DNA from: Colwellia sp.
GTDB taxonomy: Bacteria; Pseudomonadota; Gammaproteobacteria; Enterobacterales; Alteromonadaceae
NCBI GenBank assembly: GCA_022969175.1
Contig: JALJPB010000030.1
Span: 1 to 46,383, forward strand
DNA length: 46,383 nt
Direction: 5' to 3'
Below the pieces are notes generated by a model that saw only the letters and a program-made list of their open reading frames with translations, had not been told where the DNA came from and ran no database searches. This document shows, piece by piece, positions 1 through 9,228 of this stretch (within the stretch, counting starts at the first letter, position 1; every line of letters begins with the position of its first letter). Position numbers and translations under genes: made by a program.

Positions 1-137
1 CGATGCAACTAGGCTCTTTATGTGCTTTAGGAGGAGGTGTACCGCTGCCTATCCAGAACATATTGCAATATTTTGATGATGAGATCAGACAATATTGTCA
101 ATCCCCATCTTCCGTAAAGGAGCCTGCTAATGTCTAA
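1..137 (+). CDS. fdsB: NAD-dependent formate dehydrogenase beta subunit (NuoF-like), C-terminal fragment
   Basis: Only the last 44 codons are inside the window; the reading frame is open from base 3. The fragment contains CALGGGVPLP, the C-terminal signature of the NuoF/FdsB 51-kDa family, where the Cys is the last ligand of the [4Fe-4S] cluster that receives electrons next to the FMN/NAD(H) site. In this family the subunit passes electrons between the molybdenum subunit and NAD+. Its stop codon lies 8 bases inside the next gene (the alpha subunit), so the two are translationally coupled. The identity is well supported by motif and partner; the exact symbol is by analogy with fds operons. Confidence 0.8.
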   Translation, partial: MQLGSLCALGGGVPLPIQNILQYFDDEIRQYCQSPSSVKEPANV

Positions 138-2904
138 TTCATCTATTACTCATTTAACAATAAAAAACCGCGCTAAACCAAGTGCATTTTTAAATGGTGT
201 TAACCACCGTATTGTTAAGGGCGAGTCTATTTTAGACTTTTGTCGCCGGCTAGAACAAGAAATCCCAACGCTGTGCGACGATGCTCGCTTAGAAGCTTTT
301 GGCAGTTGCCGAGTATGTTCAGTTGATGTAGCTTTATCTGCCGATGGCCCAAGAAAAGTGATGGCTTCTTGTCATAGCCCTATTGGCGATGGCATGCATA
401 TTTTTAGTCACTCAGAGCGGGTTGAAAAATTACGTAAAAATATTCTAGAGCTGGTAATAAGCGACTTACCTGATGATTATTCACCGCAAAGTACCCCTCA
501 AAACAGTGAGTTTGATCAGGTTGTGCTCGACAGTGGTGTGAGCGAAGTACGTTTTGCACGTGGGAAAAAAAGCAGCGATAACTTGCCAGAAGTGAGTAGA
601 GATCAATCCCACCCTTATATGCGCATGAACTTAGATATGTGTATAGATTGTAATCGTTGTGTTCGAGCTTGTGATGAAATTCAAGGTGAACAAGTTTTAA
701 GTGTTTCGGGTCGAGGCTTTAATAGCCGAATTATTAAAGGCCAAGATGTGAGTTTTGACGACTCTGATTGTGTTTCTTGTGGAGCATGTGCCCAAACTTG
801 TCCTACTGGTGCTATTAGTGATGTATTTCGGGATAATTTAACTCCAGATATTATAGAGAATATCGAGTCAACACGAACGGTGTGTTCTTACTGTGGTGTC
901 GGTTGTAATTTAGAGGTATTAGTAAAAGATAATGAAATCATTTCGATAACCGCGCCAAATGATGCAGAGGTTAACTCAGGCCATACATGTCTAAAAGGAC
1001 GTTATGCTTGGAGATTTTATAATCATCCTGATCGCTTAACGTCACCGTTAGTACGAATTGATGGTGAGTTACAAGAGGTAAGTTGGCAGTACGCATTTGA
1101 TTATATTGCCGACAAGTTATCAGAAATAAAGTCGGAGTTTGGTGCAGATGCTATTGCGGGTATTTCTTCAGCTCGTTGTACTAATGAGGAAAATTATTTA
1201 TTACAAAAAATGATCCGTCTTAACATCGGTACTAACAATATTGATTGCTGTGCACGAGTTTGCCATGCACCAACCGCTTATGGCATGCAAAAAAGTTTTG
1301 GTACTGGTGCCGCGACTAATTCAATTAATGATTTAAAACAAACCGAATTTATTATGCTTATCGGGGCTAACCCAACCGCAGCTCATCCGGTAACTGGCGC
1401 TAGAATAAAGCAAAAAGTGATGAAAGGTACGCCTTTAATTGTTATTGATCCGGTCAAAACAGAACTTGCGCGTTTTGCAAACTGGCACATTCAATTACGT
1501 CCGGGGACCAATGTCGCAGTTTTAAACATGATGGCGTTTTATATCATCAGTGAAGGATTAGTTGATCAATCTTTTGTTGATAACCGAACCGAAGTTTATC
1601 AAGAATATAGCCAAGCAATTTTAGCCCTCAATATTGATGAACTAGCCGCCATTAGTGGTGTAGATAAAGAGTTAGTTAAAAATGCTGCCATTGCTTATGC
1701 TAAAGCCTCTAATGCCATGAGTTTTCACGGTTTAGGTGTTACAGAACATTCACAAGGTAGTCGTGCGATCATGTGCATTGCTGATTTGGTTATGTTAACA
1801 GGGAATATTGGCAGGGAAGGTGTTGGTATGAATCCACTTCGAGGCCAAAATAATGTTCAAGGTGCTGCAGATATGGGTTGTCAACCCCACCAAGGGGCAG
1901 GATACTTTCCTGTTGATGATGAAAAAAACGTGAACTATTACCGTGAGCACTACAATGTAGGGGAAAATGAACCTTGGCCAACTCAGATCGGGTATAAAAT
2001 CCCTGAAATGTTTAATGCTGCCTTGGTTGGTGATTTAAAAGCACTTTGGATTTTAGGGGAAGATGTTGTACAAACAGATCCCAATCAAAAACATGTTATT
2101 GCCAGTTTAGCTAATTTGGATTTATTAGTTGTACAAGAAATCTTTTTATCAGAAACCGCAAAAATGGCAGATGTAGTTCTTCCTGGCACCTCGTTTTTAG
2201 AAAAAAGCGGCACATTTACTAATGGTGAACGACGAGTACAACGAGTTAATGCTGCTGTTAAGCCTAAAGATGGCTGTAAAACTGACGGCCAAATTATTGT
2301 TGAAATGATGAACGCGTTAGGCTATTCAGAGCCAGAGTATGATGCTGAAAATGTTCTAGCAGAAATAGCTCAAGTTGTGCCATTTTTTGCTGGGATTACC
2401 TGGCAAAACTTAGGCGATAATGGCTTGCAATGGCCGGTCAGCGATGGTGGTGAAGATACAAAAATTCTTCATGTTGATACTTTTAAACGGGGCTTAGGAA
2501 AGTTCCATTTTTATCAATTTGAAGAAAGCAGTGAAATCGTGAGTCATGGCAAACAATACCCTTTTATTTTAACCACTAGTCGAAATTTAGAGCATTACAA
2601 TGCCGGTACAATGACGAGAAGAACCGATAACGAAATGATAGTGAGTGAAGATGTCTTATTAGTGAGTCGCCAAGATGCAAAAGCTAAAAACATTAGAACA
2701 AATGATCAAGTTAGGCTTTTTTCTGATCGTGGTGAAATTGAATTAAAAGCTGAAGTGAGTGATAAAGTCAAAGCAGGTGTATTGTTTACGACTTTTCATT
2801 TCCCTGAGTTAATGATTAATCAGGTGACAGGTAATGTTACTGACAAACATACTAAATGTCCTGAGTACAAGGTGGTTGCCGTTGGTATTGAGCTCGCTCA
2901 TTAG
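130..2904 (+). CDS. fdsA: NAD-dependent formate dehydrogenase alpha subunit (Mo/W bis-MGD, cytosolic type)
   Basis: The 924-residue catalytic subunit oxidises formate to CO2. Domains in order: an N-terminal [2Fe-2S] ferredoxin-like domain (C49, C60, C63, C81); two [4Fe-4S] motifs (C171/174/177/181 and C214/217/220/224); a further [4Fe-4S] site (C252, C255, C259, C287) opening the molybdopterin oxidoreductase domain; and the C-terminal dinucleotide-binding domain. The active-site motif reads CCARVCHAP, with Cys378-His379 where E. coli FdhF has selenocysteine-His, so this is a cysteine enzyme. The His-Cys3 cluster ligands usual between residues 81 and 171 in NuoG-like N-termini are absent. No signal or Tat peptide is seen, so it is cytosolic. 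It overlaps the beta subunit. No fdsC/fdhD or fdsD follows. Confidence 0.93.
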   Translation: MSNSSITHLTIKNRAKPSAFLNGVNHRIVKGESILDFCRRLEQEIPTLCDDARLEAFGSCRVCSVDVALSADGPRKVMASCHSPIGDGMHIFSHSERVEKLRKNILELVISDLPDDYSPQSTPQNSEFDQVVLDSGVSEVRFARGKKSSDNLPEVSRDQSHPYMRMNLDMCIDCNRCVRACDEIQGEQVLSVSGRGFNSRIIKGQDVSFDDSDCVSCGACAQTCPTGAISDVFRDNLTPDIIENIESTRTVCSYCGVGCNLEVLVKDNEIISITAPNDAEVNSGHTCLKGRYAWRFYNHPDRLTSPLVRIDGELQEVSWQYAFDYIADKLSEIKSEFGADAIAGISSARCTNEENYLLQKMIRLNIGTNNIDCCARVCHAPTAYGMQKSFGTGAATNSINDLKQTEFIMLIGANPTAAHPVTGARIKQKVMKGTPLIVIDPVKTELARFANWHIQLRPGTNVAVLNMMAFYIISEGLVDQSFVDNRTEVYQEYSQAILALNIDELAAISGVDKELVKNAAIAYAKASNAMSFHGLGVTEHSQGSRAIMCIADLVMLTGNIGREGVGMNPLRGQNNVQGAADMGCQPHQGAGYFPVDDEKNVNYYREHYNVGENEPWPTQIGYKIPEMFNAALVGDLKALWILGEDVVQTDPNQKHVIASLANLDLLVVQEIFLSETAKMADVVLPGTSFLEKSGTFTNGERRVQRVNAAVKPKDGCKTDGQIIVEMMNALGYSEPEYDAENVLAEIAQVVPFFAGITWQNLGDNGLQWPVSDGGEDTKILHVDTFKRGLGKFHFYQFEESSEIVSHGKQYPFILTTSRNLEHYNAGTMTRRTDNEMIVSEDVLLVSRQDAKAKNIRTNDQVRLFSDRGEIELKAEVSDKVKAGVLFTTFHFPELMINQVTGNVTDKHTKCPEYKVVAVGIELAH

Positions 2905-2921
2905 CGATATGCTCTCTTTTT

Positions 2922-2961
2922 TTTAACATCATGAATGAAATGATTCTTTAATGATGTTAAA
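2922..2961. repeat. Inverted repeat downstream of fdsA
   Basis: An 11-bp perfect inverted repeat, TTTAACATCAT at 2922-2932 and ATGATGTTAAA at 2951-2961, encloses an 18-base loop. It follows the fdsA stop codon by 17 bases. The T run lies before rather than after the stem, so it is not a canonical intrinsic terminator on the plus strand. It may stabilise the transcript end. Nothing else is recognised up to the next gene. Confidence 0.35.
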
Positions 2962-3094
2962 GATGATGATAAAAACTACATAAATTGAAATTTACGTCTA
3001 GACTCATAATATTACTGCGTAATTTTTATCATCGTTTTATTTGCTGTCCTCAGTTTTGTCAGGGATAAAAAAGCAAAGGGAGTTCATTATCATC

Positions 3095-5194
3095 ATGGGT
3101 AAACCAAAGTGTAACTCCCTTCAAAATATAAATTGCCAAGTTCCATCTTTCATTAAAGGTAATGATTTCTTTCAAATATTTAACCATTTAGTTTCGATAT
3201 CAATCCAAGGCTATGACGAAAATCGACGAGTAATCTATTGGAATAAAGCGAGTGAAGAACTCTACGGCTATAGTGCGATAGAAGCTATGGGTCAGAAGAT
3301 GGAAGACTTGATCATTCCTGATCCTATCCGTGAAAATGTCATTATTGCTCACCAGCAATGGGTAAGACAAGGTATTAGTATTCCTTCCGCTGAAATCACT
3401 TTGCGGTGTGCTGATAATAGTTTAGTTGATGTTTTCTCAAACCATATTATGTACAGTAATGAAGTCAATGAAAAACAAATGTATTGTATTGATATTAATT
3501 TATCATCCTTTAAGAGGGTTGAAGCGCAAGCTCAGCAAAAAGAACTCTTACTTCAAACTGTGTTTAAGGCAGTACCTGATTTGTTTTTTTTAATGGATCA
3601 CAATACCGTTATTTTAGACTACTATGCAGACATAAAAAATATTTTACATATAAAACCAGAGATGTTCATGGGTAAATCAATGTTGGACGTTTTACCTGAA
3701 AATGCTGCTGATTTATTTAAACAAAATATTGACAGTTTAAGCAAAAATCATGGTTTAAAAACATTTGAATATCAGTTAGAAGTTCCTATTGGCTTTCGTG
3801 TATTTGAAGCCCGTCTAAGTCAATTACCTAACAATCAAATTGCTGCAATCATTCGAGATGTAACGGATAAAAAAGTTGCTGAAGAAAGAATTCTTCATCA
3901 AGCACATTATGATAGTTTAACTGATTTACCCAATCGATTTTTAGCACTTGACCGACTCGCTGAGCTATTAGTTAAAGCTCAGCGAAATAACGATAAAGTT
4001 GCGGTATTATTTTTAGATTTAGATGATTTTAAAAAAATTAATGACACATTAGGCCATGAAATTGGTGACAAGCTATTAATGGAGTCAGCAGAACGATTGA
4101 GAACAGCGTTAAGAAATGAAGATACCGTAGGTCGTTTGGGGGGCGATGAATTTATTATTTTGCTTAAAGGTATTTTAGATGCCAGTGATACCTTACCTAT
4201 TACTGAAAATTTACTCAAAAAATTTAGAGAGCCTTTTAAAATTGATGGACGGGAGTTAATTTTAACCGTCAGTGTGGGTATTTCTGTTTACCCTGAAGAC
4301 GGAAGAACGCCATCCCAGTTATTAAGAAATGCTGATGCAGCAATGTATCAAGCAAAAGCGTTAGGTCGTAATACTTATTCATTCTTTACCGAAGCCATGA
4401 ATATCGATATCTCTCGTAACTTAAATTTAGAAGAGCAAATTAGAGGAGCCCTGGAGAGAAGAGAATTTGAAGTTTATTATCAGCCACAAATCGATGTAGA
4501 TAGTGGCCGAATAATAGGAGCAGAAGCCTTGCTGCGTTGGCATAACCAAACTTTGGGTAATGTGTCACCTGTTGAATTTATTCCTGTGGCAGAGAAAACT
4601 GGCCTCATCGTACCTATTGGTGAATTTGTCTTAAAGCAAGCATTAAGCTTGTTAAGCCAATGGCAAAAAAGCTATGACTGTCGTTTACGTATGGCAGTCA
4701 ATTTATCACCTCGACAATTTCGCGATCCTGAGTTAATTAATTTTGTTAAAAATGCACTTAACGAAGCTAACATTAGTGCCAGTAGCCTAGAGTTAGAAAT
4801 CACCGAGGGTGTTTTAATGATCGGTCATTCATATATAGATGAGGCTTTATCTGCGTTGGCTGAGCTTGGTGTCTTATTGTCCATGGATGATTTTGGCACA
4901 GGTTATTCTTCTTTAAGTTATTTGAGACAATACTCATTCGATGTTTTAAAGGTAGATCGCAGTTTCATTAGTGGTATTGCAGATGACTCTGCCGATCGAA
5001 ATTTAGTCAATGCCGCAATATCAATGGCACACAGTTTGGGCATGAAGGTTGTAGCTGAAGGAGTAGAAACGGAAGAGCAAATGTACATCTTAGAAGAGCT
5101 CAATTGTGATTATGTGCAAGGATTTCTTTTCAGTAAGCCTTTGCCAGTTAAAGAGTTATATAAATTTTCAGCGAACTTTAAAAATACTTCATAA
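3095..5194 (+). CDS. PAS-PAS-GGDEF-EAL cyclic-di-GMP enzyme
   Basis: About 699 residues. Two N-terminal PAS domains (roughly residues 25-135 and 145-260) precede a diguanylate cyclase domain and a phosphodiesterase domain. The cyclase motif GGDEF is intact at 349-353, and an RxxD inhibitory I-site (RNED) sits the expected five residues before it. The EAL motif at 477-479 and the later signatures (EITEG, DDFGTGYSSL, KVDRSFI, VAEGVE, QGF) are all present. Both activities could therefore be functional, with the PAS modules deciding the balance. No transmembrane segment is seen, so it is cytoplasmic. The frame is open to a TTG at 3041, but the ATG at 3095 preceded by AGGGAG is preferred. It converges on mgsA with a single base between stop codons. 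Confidence 0.9.
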   Translation: MGKPKCNSLQNINCQVPSFIKGNDFFQIFNHLVSISIQGYDENRRVIYWNKASEELYGYSAIEAMGQKMEDLIIPDPIRENVIIAHQQWVRQGISIPSAEITLRCADNSLVDVFSNHIMYSNEVNEKQMYCIDINLSSFKRVEAQAQQKELLLQTVFKAVPDLFFLMDHNTVILDYYADIKNILHIKPEMFMGKSMLDVLPENAADLFKQNIDSLSKNHGLKTFEYQLEVPIGFRVFEARLSQLPNNQIAAIIRDVTDKKVAEERILHQAHYDSLTDLPNRFLALDRLAELLVKAQRNNDKVAVLFLDLDDFKKINDTLGHEIGDKLLMESAERLRTALRNEDTVGRLGGDEFIILLKGILDASDTLPITENLLKKFREPFKIDGRELILTVSVGISVYPEDGRTPSQLLRNADAAMYQAKALGRNTYSFFTEAMNIDISRNLNLEEQIRGALERREFEVYYQPQIDVDSGRIIGAEALLRWHNQTLGNVSPVEFIPVAEKTGLIVPIGEFVLKQALSLLSQWQKSYDCRLRMAVNLSPRQFRDPELINFVKNALNEANISASSLELEITEGVLMIGHSYIDEALSALAELGVLLSMDDFGTGYSSLSYLRQYSFDVLKVDRSFISGIADDSADRNLVNAAISMAHSLGMKVVAEGVETEEQMYILEELNCDYVQGFLFSKPLPVKELYKFSANFKNTS

Positions 5195-5195
5195 T

Positions 5196-5651
5196 TTATT
5201 TCCGTGACTCAAGGTAGTTTTGGTAATCAGGAATAGTTTTATCGAAATGTGAATCAAACAATGAAGAATTTATGATGAAATCAGCTGTCGCGTGATTACA
5301 AGCTACAGGGATATTCCAAACCGCTGCTAAACGTAATAGTGCTTTGACATCAGGATCGTGAGGTTGTGCTTCTAAAGGATCCCAAAAGAAAATCAGCATA
5401 TCAATTTTTTCTTCAGTAATTAAAGCTCCAATTTGTTGATCGCCACCTAATGGACCACTGATTAACTTTTGTATGTCTAACGAAGTTTGCTTTTCTATCA
5501 ATGCCCCAGTTGTACCGGTTGCATATAAATTATGATTCACTAATTTATTTTCATATTGTAAACACCAAGAAATTAAACTGGCTTTCATATTGTCATGGGC
5601 CACAAGTGCGATGGACTTATGCTTAGGAGATGTAATTGTTTTAAATTTCAT
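5196..5651 (-). CDS. mgsA: Methylglyoxal synthase
   Basis: Converts dihydroxyacetone phosphate to methylglyoxal and phosphate, a glycolytic overflow bypass in the cytoplasm. Its 151 residues match the usual family length. Key residues sit at the E. coli positions: H19-D20, the catalytic base D71 in [11 protein letters not shown] (residues 66-76), H98 in EAQPHDPD (94-101) and D101. The substrate-phosphate region YATGTTG (43-49) is present. The gene is convergent with the c-di-GMP enzyme, their stops one base apart with no terminator between them, so the two transcripts probably run into each other. Confidence 0.96.
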   Translation of the reverse strand: MKFKTITSPKHKSIALVAHDNMKASLISWCLQYENKLVNHNLYATGTTGALIEKQTSLDIQKLISGPLGGDQQIGALITEEKIDMLIFFWDPLEAQPHDPDVKALLRLAAVWNIPVACNHATADFIINSSLFDSHFDKTIPDYQNYLESRK

Positions 5652-5743
5652 TTGATGTTCTTAGATCATTATTTGGCTGATAAACTACTTTAAGTCTATC
5701 ATAATGAATGTTTTAACAAATTAAATTTCTACAAGGAACTGCA

Positions 5744-6676
5744 ATGTCAACATTATTTCATCGCATAACTTTAGTACTTATCGCTACTTTAGCGGCAGAT
5801 CATTTAACAGTAATTGCTAAAACCAACGGCAATGAAGTAAAAGTAGTCGCTAATAAAAATCACAATAAAGCGATTAATATTAGAATATCATCTCTTGATG
5901 ATTTAAAAGCCCTCTTTGAGCAGCACGAATATACTTCAAAAAGTTGGGCTAAGGGCAATCGAGAAGTACCTCGAATTACTTTTGATTCTGTCAGCGAAAA
6001 TTGGAAACACTCATCAAGTAATTTGCCGGTAAAAATTAAAAAAGAGATATTTTTTAGAGTAATGGCCCCTTTAGTATTAATGGCCAATGAAAACATCATC
6101 ACAGAGCGCAACATCATTAAAAAGGCAGCTTTAAACTCTGATGCACTTAAAATACTCGCTAAAAAATATCATATAAATAAAGATTTTGATGAAAGTATGA
6201 GTGAAGACAAACGGACAAACTTACTTATGAAGGTTGATATTATGCCGCCATCATTGGCCTTAGCTCAAGCTGCAGAAGAAAGTGGATGGGGAACTTCTAG
6301 ATTCACCTCCCAAGGAAATGCTTTTTTTGGTCAGTGGGACTTTAGTGGTAAGGGCATGATACCTAAACAGCAACGTAAAGAGCTGGGAAATTATGGCTTA
6401 GCACGTTTTGTTAGTCCACTAGCTTCTGTGGAAGGGTATATGTACAACATAAATACAACAAAAGCATATCAAGGTTTACGTGAGCAACGTGCCAAACTTC
6501 GACAAAAGAAAAAAGCAATAACAGGACTAGAGCTTGCAAATTCACTTGGAAAATACTCAGAACGAGGGCAAGCCTATATTGATAGTATTAAAACAATGAT
6601 TCGTTATAACAAATTGCAAGATATTGATGAAGCCTATTTGTCAGACAGTAAATTAATTCACTTGGTTAGTGATTAA
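5744..6676 (+). CDS. Bax-like glucosaminidase-domain protein
   Basis: 310 residues with an N-terminal hydrophobic signal segment (residues about 6-24, cleavage plausible near VIA-KTN), so it is probably periplasmic. The C-terminal half (from about 160) holds the glucosaminidase/flagellar-J-type hydrolase core: QAAEESGWGTSRF with the catalytic-type Glu, then GNAFFGQW and YMYNINTTKAYQGLR. It resembles E. coli Bax (COG2992), which has the same layout of an N-terminal extension and a muramidase-like domain. Substrate is presumably peptidoglycan glycan strands; this is family inference. The start is supported by AAGGA eight bases ahead. It stands alone, divergent from mgsA. Confidence 0.85.
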   Translation: MSTLFHRITLVLIATLAADHLTVIAKTNGNEVKVVANKNHNKAINIRISSLDDLKALFEQHEYTSKSWAKGNREVPRITFDSVSENWKHSSSNLPVKIKKEIFFRVMAPLVLMANENIITERNIIKKAALNSDALKILAKKYHINKDFDESMSEDKRTNLLMKVDIMPPSLALAQAAEESGWGTSRFTSQGNAFFGQWDFSGKGMIPKQQRKELGNYGLARFVSPLASVEGYMYNINTTKAYQGLREQRAKLRQKKKAITGLELANSLGKYSERGQAYIDSIKTMIRYNKLQDIDEAYLSDSKLIHLVSD

Positions 6677-6798
6677 CATAAGAAGAATTTATCAATTTTT
6701 AGCTACAGGCTACAGGTTAGAGTCATATAATTAATTGAGTATCTCAAAGTATGCTAGTCTAGTGACTCTTAAATTTCTTCGCTTTTACTTTGAGTACT

Positions 6799-7875
6799 AT
6801 GGCTGACACTATCAACGATTTTGATGCAATAAAAAATACCGGATTTTCCCTTAAACTTTTTGACGATCAAGATGCTCCTTCTTCTGCGAGAATTTCACTA
6901 ATAAGTAAACCCCTTCCTGCCCTTAAAAAAGGACAGGTATTGGTTAAAGTGCTTGCGGCTCCAGTCAATCCTTCTGACTTGGTCTACTTATTAGGTAAAT
7001 ATGGTTTACCACCCCAAGATGGCGCTTTTGTCGGATTTGAAGGTTGTGGTATTGTCATCAAAGCTAATGCTGGATTGTATGGAAAGTGGTTGCAGGGCAA
7101 GCGAGTCGCTATTTCGGCACAACCGGGTGGTGATGGCGTTTGGGCTGAATATGCAATTACAAGAGCAAATTATTGTTTACCTGTTCGAAAGGAGTTGAGT
7201 GATGAGCAAGCAGCGACAATTATTGTCAATCCTTGTACTTCTGTATGTTTAGTACAAAGAGCCAAAGAGTTAGGAGCTAAAGCCATAGTAATCAATGCTG
7301 CAGCAAGCCAAGTTGGTAAAGGCGTAATTCGATATGCCAAAATGAAGGGCATTAAAACCATTGCTACGGTTCGTAATAAAAAAAATGTCAGTGCATTAAA
7401 AGCACTGGATGCTGATCATGTCTTAGTGACTACTGATGAAGATTATAGATCAAAATTAAAAATTATATGTCAGCAACTAAAAGCAACTGTATTGTTAGAC
7501 GCTGTTGCTGACAAAGAAACGCCCGAAATTTTAAATGTTATGCCAAATAATTCAACTGCCATCGTTTATGGTCGATTAACCGAGACCCATGATCCCATTG
7601 GCGGTTTGTTTAGTGTTGCGGATGTAATATTTAGAAATGCTAAAATTGAAGGCTTTTGGTTGGCAAAATATATCGGCGATTCAAAACCTTGGCAGGTCTT
7701 GTCTTTGAGCCGTAAAGTCCAAAAATTATTTGCTCAAGGTATCTTTCACACTGACATATACGCGAGTGTAGGATTTGATGACTTCTCTGTGGCTATAGAT
7801 CATTACGCAAATAATAAAAGTGACGGTAAGGTCATTTTAAAACCAAATTTAAAGAAAAGATTAGCGCAAAATTAA
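6799..7875 (+). CDS. MDR-family NADPH oxidoreductase (quinone / 2-enoyl thioester reductase-like)
   Basis: 358 residues in the zinc-independent medium-chain dehydrogenase/reductase layout. The N-terminal GroES-like domain carries VNPSDLVYLLGKYG and GFEGCGIV, the signature of the MECR/ETR and quinone reductase branch. The nucleotide-binding Rossmann domain follows, with NAAASQVGKGVIRYAK in place of the usual AxxGxxG loop. No structural-zinc cysteine cluster is seen. The exact substrate (enoyl-CoA/ACP or quinone) cannot be settled from sequence. The frame is open to a TTG at 6790; the first ATG is used here because no Shine-Dalgarno separates the two choices. Monocistronic as far as can be seen. 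Confidence 0.85.
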   Translation: MADTINDFDAIKNTGFSLKLFDDQDAPSSARISLISKPLPALKKGQVLVKVLAAPVNPSDLVYLLGKYGLPPQDGAFVGFEGCGIVIKANAGLYGKWLQGKRVAISAQPGGDGVWAEYAITRANYCLPVRKELSDEQAATIIVNPCTSVCLVQRAKELGAKAIVINAAASQVGKGVIRYAKMKGIKTIATVRNKKNVSALKALDADHVLVTTDEDYRSKLKIICQQLKATVLLDAVADKETPEILNVMPNNSTAIVYGRLTETHDPIGGLFSVADVIFRNAKIEGFWLAKYIGDSKPWQVLSLSRKVQKLFAQGIFHTDIYASVGFDDFSVAIDHYANNKSDGKVILKPNLKKRLAQN

Positions 7876-7938
7876 TAACACCATTAGAGAATACGTTTAT
7901 TTTTTAACCGCTATTTGGTAGCCGTTATTTAATGACAG

Positions 7939-8421
7939 CTATAAGTCAGTTGTTAATTCGAAAAACTTTGCATTTGTCATTTTTGATAAATCATTTGCCG
8001 ATAACTCGATTTCTAAACCACGTTTACCGCCACTGATAAATATAGTGCTAAACGATTGACTTTTTTGATCAATTATTGTTTTTAATCTTTTTTTTTGTCC
8101 TAAAGGACTTACACCACCAAGTACATAACCCGTAGAGGCTTCAACTCGTTTAGCGTCAGCCATCGTTACTTTTTTTGTCTGTAATGCTTTTGCCATAGAC
8201 TTCAAGTTTAATTGGTATTCAACAGGTACAATTGCAACGGCTAGTTGCTCTTTGTTGTTGACCAATGAACTGACAATGAGGGTTTTATAAACCCGATTAG
8301 CAGCAACGTTCAGCTTATTCACTGCTTCTAAGCCAAATGAATTAGCACTAGCATCATGTTCATATTGATGAAGTTCAAAGGTGACTTTTTGTTTTTTTAC
8401 TTGATCCACTGCAGGTGTCAT
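7939..8421 (-). CDS. ybaK: Cys-tRNA(Pro)/Cys-tRNA(Cys) deacylase
   Basis: A 160-residue YbaK/EbsC-family protein that hydrolyses cysteine mischarged on tRNA-Pro by prolyl-tRNA synthetase. The characteristic lysine is at K46 in VYKTLIVS, the position known to be essential in YbaK. The GGVSPLGQKKRLKTIID block and the closing GGKRGLEIELSANDL block are the other family signatures. Length is normal. An AAGGATAAT ribosome-binding sequence precedes the ATG on the minus strand. It is convergent with the oxidoreductase gene and divergent from the small secreted protein. Confidence 0.95.
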   Translation of the reverse strand: MTPAVDQVKKQKVTFELHQYEHDASANSFGLEAVNKLNVAANRVYKTLIVSSLVNNKEQLAVAIVPVEYQLNLKSMAKALQTKKVTMADAKRVEASTGYVLGGVSPLGQKKRLKTIIDQKSQSFSTIFISGGKRGLEIELSANDLSKMTNAKFFELTTDL

Positions 8422-8559
8422 TTATTATCCTTTTCAGTGATAACACTTTATAACATTATCGATCTTTTATAATACATCAATTAATAAAAATTCCTTTATT
8501 ATATTCATTAGTTATTAATACCAAGTCAATTAATTTTAAATTGGATAAAGGAAGATATT

Positions 8560-8781
8560 ATGTCTAAGTTAATTACCGTATTGTTATTGTCTGTTTTCTC
8601 ATTGACAGCTTTAGCAAACTCTCAAATCAACTCTTTGAACTTAAATAATAAAATAGAAAGTCGAGTTGATAACAAAATTGATAAACATCAAGCTTATATG
8701 GATAAAATGATAGAGAAAAGTATTGATAAGCGAAGTCAAAACATTATCAACGATATTGCTCTTGATATAGAGAATTATTAA
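8560..8781 (+). CDS. Small secreted protein, unknown function
   Basis: 73 residues. A clear signal peptide (lysine at residue 3, hydrophobic 4-17, cleavage site near LTALAN-SQ) is followed by about 53 residues of charged, probably helical sequence rich in Lys, Asp, Ile and Asn, with heptad-like spacing of Ile/Met. No cysteine. The start has a good AAAGGAAG site eight bases upstream, and a terminator-like hairpin follows, so this is a compact, self-contained transcription unit. I do not recognise the family. Confidence 0.75.
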   Translation: MSKLITVLLLSVFSLTALANSQINSLNLNNKIESRVDNKIDKHQAYMDKMIEKSIDKRSQNIINDIALDIENY

Positions 8782-8826
8782 GCAGGAGTAATGTTATTTA
8801 TTTACAATAATAAAAGCTTTTAGGCC

Positions 8827-8858
8827 AATGTCAGTTAGTTAAGCTAACTGGCATTTTT
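8827..8858 (+). terminator. Intrinsic terminator after the small secreted protein gene
   Basis: The stem ATGTCAGTTAG / CTAACTGGCAT (one G-T pair) has a five-base loop and is followed by a run of Ts on the plus strand. It lies between the secreted-protein gene and the convergent dodecin gene. Confidence 0.75.
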
Positions 8859-8865
8859 CTTTTCA

Positions 8866-9081
8866 TTAACTAGCTTCTATTCTAAATCCTATCTTTAAAG
8901 TTACTTGAAAATGCGCCACTTTATCTTCTACGATATGGCCGCGAGTCTCAACTACTTCAAACCAATCCATGTTCTTTATGGTAACAGAGCACTCAGAGAT
9001 AGCATTTTGAACTGCTTCTTCAATACTGTGAGGTGAGGTGCCAACAATTTCAATTTTTTTATAGGTGCGATGATTTGTCAT
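8866..9081 (-). CDS. Dodecin (flavin-binding dodecamer subunit)
   Basis: 71 residues, the normal dodecin size. The protein forms a hollow dodecamer that stores or buffers flavins in the cytoplasm. Signatures are KKIEIVGTSPHSIEEAV at the N-terminus and the DWFEVVETRGHI block, in which W40 corresponds to the tryptophan that stacks on the isoalloxazine ring. The closing FQVTLKIGFRIE strand is typical. It stands alone, with its 3' end facing the secreted-protein terminator. Confidence 0.93.
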   Translation of the reverse strand: MTNHRTYKKIEIVGTSPHSIEEAVQNAISECSVTIKNMDWFEVVETRGHIVEDKVAHFQVTLKIGFRIEAS

Positions 9082-9228
9082 ATGTTATCTCAATCAATGG
9101 TGGGTTTTCTTAGTATAAATATAGTTGAACTCAATGGTTTAGCCAGTAAATATATACAAAAACATCAGTTATTCAGTTAGACTAGCGTTTAAATAAAAAC
9201 AAAGTAGCACAGGCTTTTACTGGTTATT

